Origin: Candidatus Zhuqueibacterota bacterium
GTDB taxonomy: Bacteria; Zhuqueibacterota; Zhuqueibacteria; Zhuqueibacterales; Geothermadaptataceae
NCBI GenBank assembly: GCA_030950365.1
Contig: JAUZRQ010000003.1
Location: forward strand, 1 to 61,350
Direction: 5' to 3'
Length of the DNA: 61,350 nucleotides
Shown: one piece after another, positions 17,579 through 26,971 of the stretch
Numbering within the stretch: position 1 is the first letter of the stretch
Layout: the number at the start of each line of letters is the position of its first letter
Translations under genes and position numbers: made by a program
The notes under the pieces: generated by a model
Database searches by the model: none
What the model was told of the DNA's origin: nothing
The model's input: the letters and a program-made list of their open reading frames with translations, nothing else

Positions 17579-18805
17579 TTAGAATTTATCGAGAATACGG
17601 AAATAGACCTGCCAGTCGGCGCCGTCGCGATCGGCGCGGCGCGCGATGTCCAACCGCAACAGGCCCTCGGTGAAGATCAGCGAAAGGCCGTAGTCGGCGC
17701 GGATCTGCCGGAGCTCGAAATCGCCAAAGCTAAACAGGCCGGCGTTGGCATCGGTCGTATCCGCGAGCCAGGCATAGCCGGCATCGACGAACACGCCAAG
17801 GGTCACGGTTTCCCACAGCGGGATGAAATCGAGCGGAATTTTCTGCAGGATATCTCCGCCGAAATTGTATTGCAGTGTGCCGTACAGCAACCGGTTGCCG
17901 ATGAACTCTTTGTTGTCATAGCCGCGCAAATTACCGATACCGCCAAGGGTCATCAGGTGCTGGTACGCAAAACTGCCGCTGCGCGTGCCAAACAGCAGCT
18001 TCGCTTTCAATCGCTGGTTACCAAACGTTGGTTGAAACCGCTTGGCAGTCAGGAACAATCCCGTAGTTTCAAAATCGCCGAAGGTCTTTTCGAAAATGGC
18101 CTCAAAATACCAGCCGATCAGTGGGAAAATGGGGTTATCGCGAAGATCGATTGCGGCCATCAGCCGCAGGGCGGTTTCGTCACCGGGCATAAAGCGAAAC
18201 GCCGGCGCGTGGTGCGGATTGTTGGGGAACCGTTTCTTGCGTGCGAACAGGCTCCACTCAGTGTTCGGGGTAATGCTGAACGGTTCATAGGTGTATTTCA
18301 GCAGCTCCGTGCGCAGGGTATGCAACTGCTGCCACTTGTAATCCAAAAACACGCGCCAGCCCTTGCGGCCGACGTAATCCATGAAATCGCTATGGTTGAA
18401 AAGCGCGGCGACGCTATTCTCCGTCATGTTGATAACCCAGCGATCCTGCGAATACAAATCGTTGAAATAGCGCGCGCCGACCGTAAACAAATTCGGGCTG
18501 ATGAGCTCTTTTTGTACGCCCACATTGTAGCGCCAGCGCTTGCCTTTTTCATTCTTGAATCCGTATCCGGCGTCGGCGAACAGGTGCCAGCTCGGTGCCT
18601 TGCGGGGTTGCACACGCACGCCCAGATTCAAAAACAGTCCCTCGATGCGATTGTAGCGGGAATTGGAGTAAAACGTGGTCACACGCTCAGGCTGGAAGGC
18701 AAACCGCGGTTTGATTTTCTCAAATTCAAATTGGGCGTTGGCGGAATCACTGCCGATCACCAGCAACAGGATGGTTGCCAGCCAGAAACTACGGCGGATA
18801 ATCAT
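17579..18805 (-). CDS. BamA/TamA-like outer-membrane beta-barrel protein without POTRA
   Basis: A 408-residue protein with a signal peptide (ending near NAQFEFEK) and alternating-residue beta strands throughout. It has the motif GGIGNLRGYDNKEF, matching the conserved RGY/RGF loop of Omp85 barrels, and a terminal Phe (RILDKF). I see no POTRA domain before the barrel. AAGGAGG lies just upstream of the ATG. It is co-transcribed with the one-POTRA barrel gene, so the two may form a pair. Confidence 0.75.
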   Translation of the reverse strand: MIIRRSFWLATILLLVIGSDSANAQFEFEKIKPRFAFQPERVTTFYSNSRYNRIEGLFLNLGVRVQPRKAPSWHLFADAGYGFKNEKGKRWRYNVGVQKELISPNLFTVGARYFNDLYSQDRWVINMTENSVAALFNHSDFMDYVGRKGWRVFLDYKWQQLHTLRTELLKYTYEPFSITPNTEWSLFARKKRFPNNPHHAPAFRFMPGDETALRLMAAIDLRDNPIFPLIGWYFEAIFEKTFGDFETTGLFLTAKRFQPTFGNQRLKAKLLFGTRSGSFAYQHLMTLGGIGNLRGYDNKEFIGNRLLYGTLQYNFGGDILQKIPLDFIPLWETVTLGVFVDAGYAWLADTTDANAGLFSFGDFELRQIRADYGLSLIFTEGLLRLDIARRADRDGADWQVYFRILDKF

Positions 18806-18987
18806 GCGTCCTCCTTCGACCTTGTCCTGAAATGGATATCGTGTTCAACTGCCGGGGGTATATTTTATGCAACTCTAAAACAGGCGTCCCATTCCGCTGA
18901 AGTCATTCCATGTCATGGATCTTGATTACACCGGTTGCTGAAGTTTGTCTTGCAAACGCGGATGAGCGCAAATTACCTCGCTGCCTG

Positions 18988-19512
18988 TCAGGCGGTTTGC
19001 CGTGACTTCAAATATTCGCGATAATTGCCCGATGGTATCCGCGGGAAATGGTGCAGCGGCTGATTATACACATAGGCCCATACGGTTTTCTCGCCGCTAT
19101 CGCTGTAAGCCGTCAGGCAAATGCGCTTGAACAGGCTGCGCTCCGGATAGGCCTCATTCACCCCTTCGATCACGTCCAGGGTTTTGAGCAAAATATCCGG
19201 GGTTTCCAGTGCATAAATCTCGCCATACACCCAGCTTTCCGGTTCATCGTCTTCGGCCGGCACCAGCGCCGGGAACTCACCGATATCGTAAAGCTTGCCG
19301 CGTACGCGCGCCTCTTCCACAAACTGCGCGCGATCCGGCGACGCCAGAAACCGCTCATTGGCCCCGCCTCGCATCAGCGTGCCATACACGAACAGCAAGC
19401 TGACCTCTGCGAAGGCCTCATCTTGATTGATCACATCGGACTTGTGTTTGCGTCGCCAGAACATGCTTAAAAGCCATCTCCGCGATTGGCTGCGTTTCCA
19501 GTTTGCATTCAA
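18988..19512 (-). CDS. gamma-glutamylcyclotransferase (AIG2/GGCT-like) family protein
   Basis: A 174-residue protein with the family signature VYGTLMRGG, the GxLYDIGEFPAL segment and the catalytic-type glutamate in LDVIEGV. These enzymes release 5-oxoproline from gamma-glutamyl compounds. An N-terminal extension of about 35 basic residues precedes the domain, and the true start may be the internal methionine at MFWRRK. Confidence 0.85.
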   Translation of the reverse strand: MNANWKRSQSRRWLLSMFWRRKHKSDVINQDEAFAEVSLLFVYGTLMRGGANERFLASPDRAQFVEEARVRGKLYDIGEFPALVPAEDDEPESWVYGEIYALETPDILLKTLDVIEGVNEAYPERSLFKRICLTAYSDSGEKTVWAYVYNQPLHHFPRIPSGNYREYLKSRQTA

Positions 19513-19602
19513 CGCTGAATTTTATTAATATACGAACATCAAGGCAGAATGTCAATTGCACTCACGGTTTGTTGACGGGAATTCACGCCGGGGAATGACG
19601 CC

Positions 19603-20349
19603 ATGGGCAGCGAATTACGAGTCGGGACCTCCGGCTGGAGTTACAAGCACTGGCTCAAGGTGTTTTATCCGAAGCTGCTCAAGCCGCAAGAATGGCTGGC
19701 GTATTATGCGCAGCATTTCGACACCGTGGAAATCAACAACACGTTTTATCACCTGCCACAGGAGTCCACCGTCCGCAACTGGTATGCCATCGCTCCGGAT
19801 GGCTTTCTCTTTGCCATGAAACTCAGCCGATTCATCACCCATCAGAAAAAGCTGCGCCGTGTGGATGACGCGCTGGAAAAATTCATCGAGCGCATGGCGC
19901 CGCTGCGCGAAAAAACCGGCCCGATTTTGATCCAGTTGCCCCCCAACCTGCTGTTTGATGCCGAAACCGCATGGTCTTTTTTTGAGCTCATCACCCGGCG
20001 GCTGCCGAACCAGCGATTCGCCATCGAGCCGCGGCACGAGAGCTGGTTCGCTGAGCCGTGCCTTGAGCTGTACCGCGAATTCAACATTGCCCTGTGCATG
20101 GCCGATTCGGACAATGTGTTTCCGGAGCTGGATCGCGTCACCGCCGGTTGGATTTATCTGCGCTTTCACGGCCGCGACGGTCTGTATCAGGGTAACTACA
20201 CCGAAGCCATGCTGCGTCCGTTCGCGCGCAAGATCGCATTCTGGCTGCGCGAGGGGCTCGATGTGTTTGCCTATTTCAACAATGATATCGCCGGCTTCGC
20301 CGTACAAAACGCCCGCCTGCTGCGCGAGATGCTTCAGAAGCCACTTTAG
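19603..20349 (+). CDS. DUF72 domain-containing protein
   Basis: A 248-residue DUF72 (YecE-like) protein, TIM-barrel-like. It shows the typical N-terminus RVGTSGWSYKHW, then YAQHFDTVEINNTFYHLP, FAMKLSRFITH, and YLRFHGRDGLYQGNY near the C-terminus. The biochemical function of the family is not established. It is a single-gene unit running opposite to its neighbours. Confidence 0.9.
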   Translation: MGSELRVGTSGWSYKHWLKVFYPKLLKPQEWLAYYAQHFDTVEINNTFYHLPQESTVRNWYAIAPDGFLFAMKLSRFITHQKKLRRVDDALEKFIERMAPLREKTGPILIQLPPNLLFDAETAWSFFELITRRLPNQRFAIEPRHESWFAEPCLELYREFNIALCMADSDNVFPELDRVTAGWIYLRFHGRDGLYQGNYTEAMLRPFARKIAFWLREGLDVFAYFNNDIAGFAVQNARLLREMLQKPL

Positions 20350-20396
20350 GCCATACACTGCTTATAACCCAGGTTTCCAGCTTGTAATATCCGGCA

Positions 20397-20424
20397 CCCG
20401 ATCCTACACGGTCTCCGACCGTGT
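20397..20424 (-). repeat. dispersed GGTCGGAGACC repeat, copy 3 (complete, inverted)
   Basis: The copy contains the perfect hairpin ACACGGTC-TCC-GACCGTGT (20406-20424) and the flanking CCCGATCCT. Read on the minus strand it matches copy 1, including the GGATCG tail. It lies between the converging DUF72 and aconitase-family genes. Confidence 0.65.
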
Positions 20425-20453
20425 ATTCGAAAGCCTAGCCCGTCGCACTCAAA

Positions 20454-20480
20454 ACACCGTCGGAGACGGGGTTCAATCGG
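20454..20480 (+). repeat. dispersed GGTCGGAGACC repeat, copy 4 (diverged)
   Basis: ACACCGTCGGAGACGGGGTT followed by CAATCGG: the same element in direct orientation with compensating changes in the stem (CCGTC-GGA-GACGG). The paired changes suggest the hairpin rather than the exact sequence is kept. Copies 3 and 4 face each other 30 bases apart. Confidence 0.55.
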
Positions 20481-20502
20481 TCGCATTTTCGCGCGCTTCG
20501 TC

Positions 20503-22464
20503 CTATCGGGCCGCCATATTCTGCACCGTCGCAGCCAGCCGCTTTTTCACGTGCGGCACGATCCCGCCGCTGGCCATGATGCGCCGCATGATCCCCGGCA
20601 ATGGCTCGCCCTGATAGGTTTTGCCATGCAGGGTCACCGTGCCTTTTTGCAAATCGACCACCAGCGGGTCGCCATCCTTGACGCGCTCGTAAAACCGCTC
20701 ATCGCGCATGATGATGAACGGAATGGCCTCGTTGACCAGATTGCGCTTGTGGATGTAAGCAAAACTTTTAGCGACGATGGCCTTCACACCGGCACCTTTC
20801 AGCGCCCAGGCGGCGTGCTCGCGGCTCGAACCGCAGCCCCACCCTTCGCCGGCCACGATGATGTTTTCACCATTGCGCACCCGATCCGGGAACTCGGGCC
20901 GGAAATGATAAAACGCTTTTTCGCCCAGCTCCTTGAGATCGTTCAAATGGCAAAATTCGCCGGCGATCATCGCATCGGTGTCGATGTTGTCGCCGAACCG
21001 CTGCGCCCGACCATCGATGGTCGTGGCCAGCTCCGACTGCCCGTTTTTGGCCTCATCCACCACAGCGGCGGCGCGCTGCACCTGCGGCTCGGTGTACACC
21101 ACTTCCGGCAGCCCCCGACGCGGTGCGGCCAGACGTTGGTATTTTTCGCGATCCACCTTATCCAATAGCGGCCGCGGATCGGCGATGCGCATCTCGAAAG
21201 CGCTTGCCGCCACGGTTGGCGCGCTGGCCAGCCAGGCCAGACTGCCCTTACCCATGCGATTTGGGAAATTGCGGTTTTGCGATGACAGCCAGACTTCGCC
21301 GGGTTGAGCGCGGTCGCTGGCGATGCCCAGACACATACTGCAGCCAGGCTCGCCAATGCGAAAACCGCATTGTTCGTAAATTTGCAACAATCCGGCTTCT
21401 TTTAAATTGTGCTCCACTTCGCGGCTGCCCGGGATCACCAGCCGGTTTGGATGCTCCACCGGTCTGCGACCTTCTTTGAGGCCGGCTTCCAGGACCAGCG
21501 CGGCCAGCACCAGCTCCTCCTGAGTCGTGGTGCAGGCGCCGATGAAACAGCCGTCCAGCGGCTGCCCAACGGTTTCGTCAACATTAAACACGTTGTCCGG
21601 TGAAAACGGTTTGGCCACCTGCGGTGCCAGGTTGACGAGATCGATACGGAAGGTTTCGACGTACTGCGCATCCTCATCGGCCCGGAACCACAGGCCACCC
21701 TCGCGAAACTCCTCACGGAACCGCCGCGACATGAACCGTTTTACATGTCCATCCGGCGGGAAAATGCCGTTCAGGCCGCCAAACTCGGCGGTCATGTTGG
21801 CGATAGTGAAGCGGAAATCCGGGGTGAAATCTTCCAGGTAATCCGCCGTGTACTCCACCGTGCGCTCCAGCGCCACCGTATTGCGGCCGAGCTGGCCGAG
21901 GGTTTTTAGAATCACATCTTTGCCGGTGAGGCCAAAGCCCAACCGCCCCGCGTAATGCACGCGGATGGCCTCCGGCACCTGAATCCACGACCGGCCCAGC
22001 ACCATGGCCACGGCAATATCCGCGCCGCCCAGTCCGATGGCGAACGCGCCTAGACCGCCATGCGAGCTGGTATGGCTGTCGGCGCCGAGGATGACATCGC
22101 CCGGCCGCACGAACTGGCGGTAAAACTCCGTATGCATGATGGTTTCGTTGGCGTCGTAAAAATAGCTCAGGCCGGCTTCGCGCGCGAAGCTGCGTGACAA
22201 CTGCACGAGCCGCTGCGTGCGCGGGTCTTTAGCCAGGGTGTTGCGGTCCACTGTATGATCAATAGCCAGATAAAACCGGTCTTTGTTAAACAGCGGCGGC
22301 CGACCGAGCGCCTCGTAGGTCTGGTTCATGCCGTTCCAGGCCAGCTCGCTGGCAATGGTCCAATCCACCGAAATGGTCAATATATCTCCGGGTTTCACAT
22401 AATCTTTGTCCCATCCAATTGCATGATGAAGCAGGATCTTTTCCGTCAGCGTCATAGCATGCAT
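20503..22464 (-). CDS. aconitase-superfamily hydro-lyase (fused LeuC-LeuD type)
   Basis: A single-chain aconitase-family enzyme of 653 residues from the ATG at MHAMTLTEK, chosen because GAGGAG lies just upstream. The catalytic half has HTSSHGGLGAFAIGLGGAD and the 4Fe-4S cysteines in GACTTTQEE and CSMCLG. The swivel half has GWGCGSSREHAAWAL and KSFAYIHKRN. It could be aconitase, homoaconitase or 3-isopropylmalate dehydratase. No leucine or TCA genes adjoin it, so specificity cannot be fixed from context. Confidence 0.85.
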   Translation of the reverse strand: MHAMTLTEKILLHHAIGWDKDYVKPGDILTISVDWTIASELAWNGMNQTYEALGRPPLFNKDRFYLAIDHTVDRNTLAKDPRTQRLVQLSRSFAREAGLSYFYDANETIMHTEFYRQFVRPGDVILGADSHTSSHGGLGAFAIGLGGADIAVAMVLGRSWIQVPEAIRVHYAGRLGFGLTGKDVILKTLGQLGRNTVALERTVEYTADYLEDFTPDFRFTIANMTAEFGGLNGIFPPDGHVKRFMSRRFREEFREGGLWFRADEDAQYVETFRIDLVNLAPQVAKPFSPDNVFNVDETVGQPLDGCFIGACTTTQEELVLAALVLEAGLKEGRRPVEHPNRLVIPGSREVEHNLKEAGLLQIYEQCGFRIGEPGCSMCLGIASDRAQPGEVWLSSQNRNFPNRMGKGSLAWLASAPTVAASAFEMRIADPRPLLDKVDREKYQRLAAPRRGLPEVVYTEPQVQRAAAVVDEAKNGQSELATTIDGRAQRFGDNIDTDAMIAGEFCHLNDLKELGEKAFYHFRPEFPDRVRNGENIIVAGEGWGCGSSREHAAWALKGAGVKAIVAKSFAYIHKRNLVNEAIPFIIMRDERFYERVKDGDPLVVDLQKGTVTLHGKTYQGEPLPGIMRRIMASGGIVPHVKKRLAATVQNMAAR

Positions 22465-23109
22465 GGTTTCTCCTCTATCGGTTTTTCCTTCATCGAAGAC
22501 AGCATTCATCCGGGATGAAGGCTTCATTGGTAATAATTCAACATATACAATTTGTGGTACTGGTCATTTCCGATGCGCTCCATAAAAAGCGCTTCCAATA
22601 GGCTTCGCCATGCCGCTTTCGCGGAATGACGAATAAACCAGATTGGGCAGGTTGTTTGAACTTGTAGGCACATCTGAATCGCGACACCCAAACGGCCCCA
22701 AATCGCGCGTTCGGATGCGCTGACAGCGGCTGCTTTGCCGCTTAGTTCATAAATTTAAAAATGTTTTGCCCAGATAAAAGCAATTTTTGTGATTTTGCCT
22801 ATAACCATTTTTGGGCAGTGATTGCTCGAAATTGAGCTGCTCCATCTTGTACCACGGGCTTTCCCGGTACAGCTGGGAGGAACGATCACGGGCCATTCCG
22901 GCGGCATTCACAGAAATAAATCAGGGCAATCTTCTTTAGCACAACGCTCAGATACTTTTTTGCGAACTCCACGGTAACCGGTGCGTAAGCAGAGAATGAA
23001 GCATTCAATTATAAACAATTTGACACGTTTGTCGAATTTGGCTAATCCATACCGATATTTTAAATGAGCCCCCAGTCTCCATAAGGAACCCGAAACCCGC
23101 AAAGGATGC
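22465..23109. other. divergent intergenic region
   Basis: About 645 bases between the divergent aconitase-family and phosphoesterase genes. It holds degenerate repeat-like text ('ttcgccatgccgctttcgcggaatgac' near 22603-22630) and a candidate promoter for the phosphoesterase at 23020-23048. A 75-codon minus-strand frame near its right end has no start signal or recognisable sequence and is not called. Confidence 0.4.
23020..23048 (+). promoter_or_regulatory. candidate promoter of the phosphoesterase gene
   Basis: TTGACA (23020-23025), a 17-base spacer, and TAATCC (23043-23048), about 55 bases before the start codon. The -35 is perfect and the -10 is weak, so this is a moderate call. Confidence 0.4.
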
Positions 23110-24603
23110 ATGATCACCCGAACCCAAAACCCCATTGCTGCGGTCGATGCGGATCAGCCTATCGATGAACTGCAGCTCGACAGCGCCGACAGCATCGTTG
23201 TGGTGGTGAGTGATTTCCACATGGGGGAAGGCTTTTTGCCTCACAAGCGTCGTTTTTCACGCACCGAAAATTTTTTCAACGATGAGGCGTTCGAGGCGTT
23301 TTTGGAGCACCTGCAGTTTTTGGCCGTGGATAAAAACCAGCCGGTGACGCTCATCATCAACGGGGATTTCCTCGATTTCATCCGCATCCGGGTGGTGCCG
23401 GGCGATCGCGAGCACCGGCTGTTTCGACGCTACATCCGCAGTCTGGGGCAGGACCTGCGCGACGGCGAGCCGCTGTTTCACAAACAGGAATATGATTTCG
23501 GGCTCGGCTCGCAGGAGCTCAAATCCACCTGGAAACTGCAACGCATCGCCGCCGGGCATCCACGCGTGTTTCGTGCCCTGTCCGAATTTGTGGTCAATGG
23601 CCACACGCTAATCATCATCAAAGGCAACCACGATCTGGAATTCTACTGGCCGCGGGTGCGGCGGGAGTTTCACAAGATTCTCGCGCGCCACCTGCCATCG
23701 GTGAACGGCGAGTACCGCCACGCTATGGAGCGCATGGCCTTCATCCGCAACAACGTGATTTTCGTGCAAAAGGCGGTCATCATCGATCGCACGATATACA
23801 TAGAGCACGGCCACCAGTACATGCCCATCACCCGGGTGGAAGGTCCGCCGGAGCAAAACGGTGAACTGACGCTGCCCCCCGGCTCGATTCTGAACCGGTA
23901 TCTCATCAATGCCATCGAGGGCATCATACCGTTCATCAACAACATCAATCCGCTATCCGACGTGTTCAAAACCCTGGGGTGGAAGCAGAAACTGCAGGCG
24001 CTGCGCATTCTTATCCGCCACCTGCCCATTACGGGCAAAATTCTGTACCGCCAGCACCGCCGCGATGGTCTGGTGCTGCTGGCGGAAATTCTGCCGCACT
24101 TACTGGCCGGCGCTTACACCCTGCTCGGCTTTGCCCTGCCCATGCTGTGGGATGATTACGCCGAGCTGTTTTATTCCATCACTGGCTCCCTCGGCCGGTT
24201 CCTGGTGCGCAACTGGTTTCTGCACCTCAGTCTCATCGTGGCTGCGTTTGCGAGCGCAAAATGGCTATTGCGCTTTATTGGCCGTACGCATCATTTCGAT
24301 ATCAAAAGCGCCCTGCAGCAGGCCAAACGCCAAACCGCTCCCCCCAAAGATAGAAGGCAGCACCGGTTTCTGGTACTGGGACACACCCACCGGCCCGAGG
24401 TGCATCGGCTGGAAAAGGGCTGGTGGTACGTGAACAGCGGCACATGGGCGCACGTCATCAGCCGGCTGCATCACCTGATCCCCATGAAACCCACCATGAG
24501 CTATATTCAATTCGAAAAGGATCGCAATGGTATCTGGGATTTTGAGCTGCTGCAGTGGAATGAAAACGTGCGGCGACCGCAGAAATTGATCCTGCTGGAA
24601 TAG
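23110..24603 (+). CDS. membrane-associated metallophosphoesterase
   Basis: A 497-residue calcineurin-like phosphoesterase. All metal-site motifs are visible: DFHMG (about 37), NGDFLDF, KGNHDLEF, EHGHQYM and GHTHRPEV. A hydrophobic region of about 100 residues (roughly 320-400, two or three TM helices) is inserted before the last motif, which anchors the protein to the membrane. LpxH-type UDP-diacylglucosamine hydrolases share the core motifs but are much shorter, so the substrate is uncertain. Its ATG has AAAGGA just upstream. Confidence 0.8.
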   Translation: MITRTQNPIAAVDADQPIDELQLDSADSIVVVVSDFHMGEGFLPHKRRFSRTENFFNDEAFEAFLEHLQFLAVDKNQPVTLIINGDFLDFIRIRVVPGDREHRLFRRYIRSLGQDLRDGEPLFHKQEYDFGLGSQELKSTWKLQRIAAGHPRVFRALSEFVVNGHTLIIIKGNHDLEFYWPRVRREFHKILARHLPSVNGEYRHAMERMAFIRNNVIFVQKAVIIDRTIYIEHGHQYMPITRVEGPPEQNGELTLPPGSILNRYLINAIEGIIPFINNINPLSDVFKTLGWKQKLQALRILIRHLPITGKILYRQHRRDGLVLLAEILPHLLAGAYTLLGFALPMLWDDYAELFYSITGSLGRFLVRNWFLHLSLIVAAFASAKWLLRFIGRTHHFDIKSALQQAKRQTAPPKDRRQHRFLVLGHTHRPEVHRLEKGWWYVNSGTWAHVISRLHHLIPMKPTMSYIQFEKDRNGIWDFELLQWNENVRRPQKLILLE

Positions 24604-24648
24604 CCGCAGGGGAAATGATCAAAGAGGCGATATGCCCCCCGTTTTGGA

Positions 24649-25170
24649 TCAGGAATTTTCGCGAGGATGATGGCGTTTCAATTGCCACCAGAAGTATCCC
24701 CCGGCCAGCACCATGAATCCTCCCCCCACATTCAGCACGATGGCCAGCGGCGCCGTGCTTCCGATCAGCGGCTGGCATTCACTGCGCTGAAATTGCAGGT
24801 AATTGGCGAGACAATTGTAACGCTCCCATAAAGCTACCAGCAGCCATCCTTCCACCAGCAGCGAGACAAGAATCGCGGCCAGCCAGGCTTTCCGGCCGCG
24901 GCGGATCAGCTCCAGGCCCAGTGCATAGCCGGCGATCCATGGCAGTGCATACAGGCCGATGACGGCATACACCAGTCCTGCCAACGAGACCGTCAGCGGA
25001 TCGACGTAGTACATCCACATCCAGGCCGGGTTGAGGGCGTAACTCACCAGCACCAGCATCACAAACAGTGATGCCAATTGAGCGCTGGCCCGAAAAGCCG
25101 GCGAGTCGATGCGGGATTGTCCCGTGGGTTGATCAAAGGGCGCATACAGCAGCCCGATGAGCACCATCAC
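24649..25170 (-). CDS. multi-pass membrane protein of unknown function
   Basis: A 173-residue protein with four hydrophobic helices (about 35-55, 60-85, 95-115, 140-165) and a cysteine-containing loop (YNCLANYLQFQRSECQPL) that may be periplasmic. I recognise no family. It converges with the phosphoesterase gene, with 45 bases between the stops. Confidence 0.55.
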   Translation of the reverse strand: MMVLIGLLYAPFDQPTGQSRIDSPAFRASAQLASLFVMLVLVSYALNPAWMWMYYVDPLTVSLAGLVYAVIGLYALPWIAGYALGLELIRRGRKAWLAAILVSLLVEGWLLVALWERYNCLANYLQFQRSECQPLIGSTAPLAIVLNVGGGFMVLAGGYFWWQLKRHHPRENS

Positions 25171-25444
25171 GGGGATGTCGATCAGGAAGGTTTTCGAATC
25201 CTCCGTTTTGTTTAAGAATGCAATTTGTCAGCAATTAGTAATCTTTTTAAAAAGCCTTTGCAGAGGCGCCGGGGCCGCAGAGCGGCCGTTCGCGATGCCG
25301 GGCCCAACTACAGCCTGTTCAATCTGTTGATAGACTGAATCGTTATAGCATTTCGAATAAGTGTGCCCATACAAATTATCATCTTTATCATCTTTCAGGC
25401 CAAAAGATCAACCTCAATCATCCAATCGCACAGCCCGGGGGCGA

Positions 25445-26971
25445 TCACGCCGCCTGTGAAAACCGGCGCTGATACTCCACAAAATTATGCGCCGCGCGCG
25501 TGGCCATGGCCATGATGGTCAGCATCGGATTGACGCGAATCGGCCCGGGGAACACGCTGGCATCGGTGATGAACACATTGCGCAGGCCGTGCACGCGGTG
25601 ATGCACATCCACCACCGATGTTTGCGGATACAGGCCCATTCGGCATGTGCCCATGAGATGCACCGAAAACAGGCTCAACTGCTCGGCCTTGAGCCGGTAC
25701 CGCTCGAGCTGACGCAGGTCATCGCGACTGCGGGCATATTCCATACCGCGAATCGGCAGCAGCACCTCCCTCGCCCCTGCCTCAAAAAACAGGCCCGCCA
25801 GTTTCAGGATACCGAATTTGAACCGCTCGGTGTCGTCGCGGGTGAGTTTGTAGGTGGCCATAGGCAGCCCTTTGGGACTGAACCGCAGCCGCCCCGGATG
25901 CGAATCTTCGACCAGCACGCCCCACACACTGAGGTGATTGTATTGCTCCATAATGCGATCCACCTCACGGCCATAAAATGGCAGCGCCAGCGCCAGAATG
26001 CCTGGCGGCAAAAAGGTGGCGCCGAGGGTGAGCCCCTCCTCAGCAAACTCGTCGATTTGAAAGCTCTGCACCGATCCCTGCCAGGCGTTCACCTCGTCCG
26101 GGAAGATGCCCACACACTTGGTGTTTGGATGCAGAAACAGGGTTTTGCCCACGAAACGCAGCTTTCGGGCGATACCGCTGCGAAACAGGATGGACGGGCT
26201 CTGCGTGCCGCCCGCCGCCACAAACACCCAATCGGCCTGCAAAAACCGTAGCGGCCCGCGTTGTCCGGTGAGCGGGTCGAGCTCGTGATATTCCACCCCG
26301 GCAGCGCGATCGCCATCGAGTTCGATTTTCTGTACGCGGCAATTGGCGAAAATGCGTGCCCCGGCCTTCTGCGCACGCGGCAGGTAGGTCACCAACGTAC
26401 TTTGCTTGGCGCCAGTAGGGCAGCCCAGAATACACAGGTTGGTTCCCTGGCAGGCATGGATGTTGCGTAGTACCGGCACACTGTGATAGTTTTTGCCCTG
26501 CGCCGCTTCAAGCATGTATTTCGCATCCTTGCTGTACAACTCCTGAGGAACCGGACTCACATGCAGGTGCTTTTCGACCTGTTCAAAAATCGGGGCGAGG
26601 TTTTCCGGCATGAAATCCAGCGTGCCCAGGCCCATGGCCCAGCGATGCAGCACATCGGATGGCGTGCGGTAGCACACCCCGGCGTTGATCACCGTGCTAC
26701 CACCGACACAGCGGCCTTCGGTGTACATGATCGGTGCGCGGCCCAGGGTGCTATCACCGCCGGCGTTGCGGTACAGCCGCGGCAGCATGCGCAGCGGATC
26801 GTGCGACAGTTCGGATGTTGGATAATAGCCACCCTCTTCCAGAACCACGACATCGAAGCCGGCTTCGGCCAGCTCGGCGGCCACCACCGCGCCGCCGGCT
26901 CCGGAGCCGATCACGCACACCTGGCAGCGGTCAGGAAGATCGGGGTTGGAACCGCGAAGGTTGCGAATCAT
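25445..26971 (-). CDS. GMC oxidoreductase, long-chain alcohol oxidase-like
   Basis: A 508-residue FAD enzyme. The dinucleotide-binding motif CVIGSGAGGAVVAAELAEAG opens the protein, followed by GGSTVINAGVCYR. The CQGTNLCILGCPTGAKQS segment is characteristic of long-chain fatty alcohol oxidases/dehydrogenases and cholesterol oxidase-like GMC members. The conserved C-terminal His region is LFSVHLMGTCRMG plus DASVFPGPIRVNPMLTIMA. It likely oxidises a hydrophobic alcohol. It overlaps by 41 bases with an upstream small gene that should be its partner. Confidence 0.85.
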   Translation of the reverse strand: MIRNLRGSNPDLPDRCQVCVIGSGAGGAVVAAELAEAGFDVVVLEEGGYYPTSELSHDPLRMLPRLYRNAGGDSTLGRAPIMYTEGRCVGGSTVINAGVCYRTPSDVLHRWAMGLGTLDFMPENLAPIFEQVEKHLHVSPVPQELYSKDAKYMLEAAQGKNYHSVPVLRNIHACQGTNLCILGCPTGAKQSTLVTYLPRAQKAGARIFANCRVQKIELDGDRAAGVEYHELDPLTGQRGPLRFLQADWVFVAAGGTQSPSILFRSGIARKLRFVGKTLFLHPNTKCVGIFPDEVNAWQGSVQSFQIDEFAEEGLTLGATFLPPGILALALPFYGREVDRIMEQYNHLSVWGVLVEDSHPGRLRFSPKGLPMATYKLTRDDTERFKFGILKLAGLFFEAGAREVLLPIRGMEYARSRDDLRQLERYRLKAEQLSLFSVHLMGTCRMGLYPQTSVVDVHHRVHGLRNVFITDASVFPGPIRVNPMLTIMAMATRAAHNFVEYQRRFSQAA

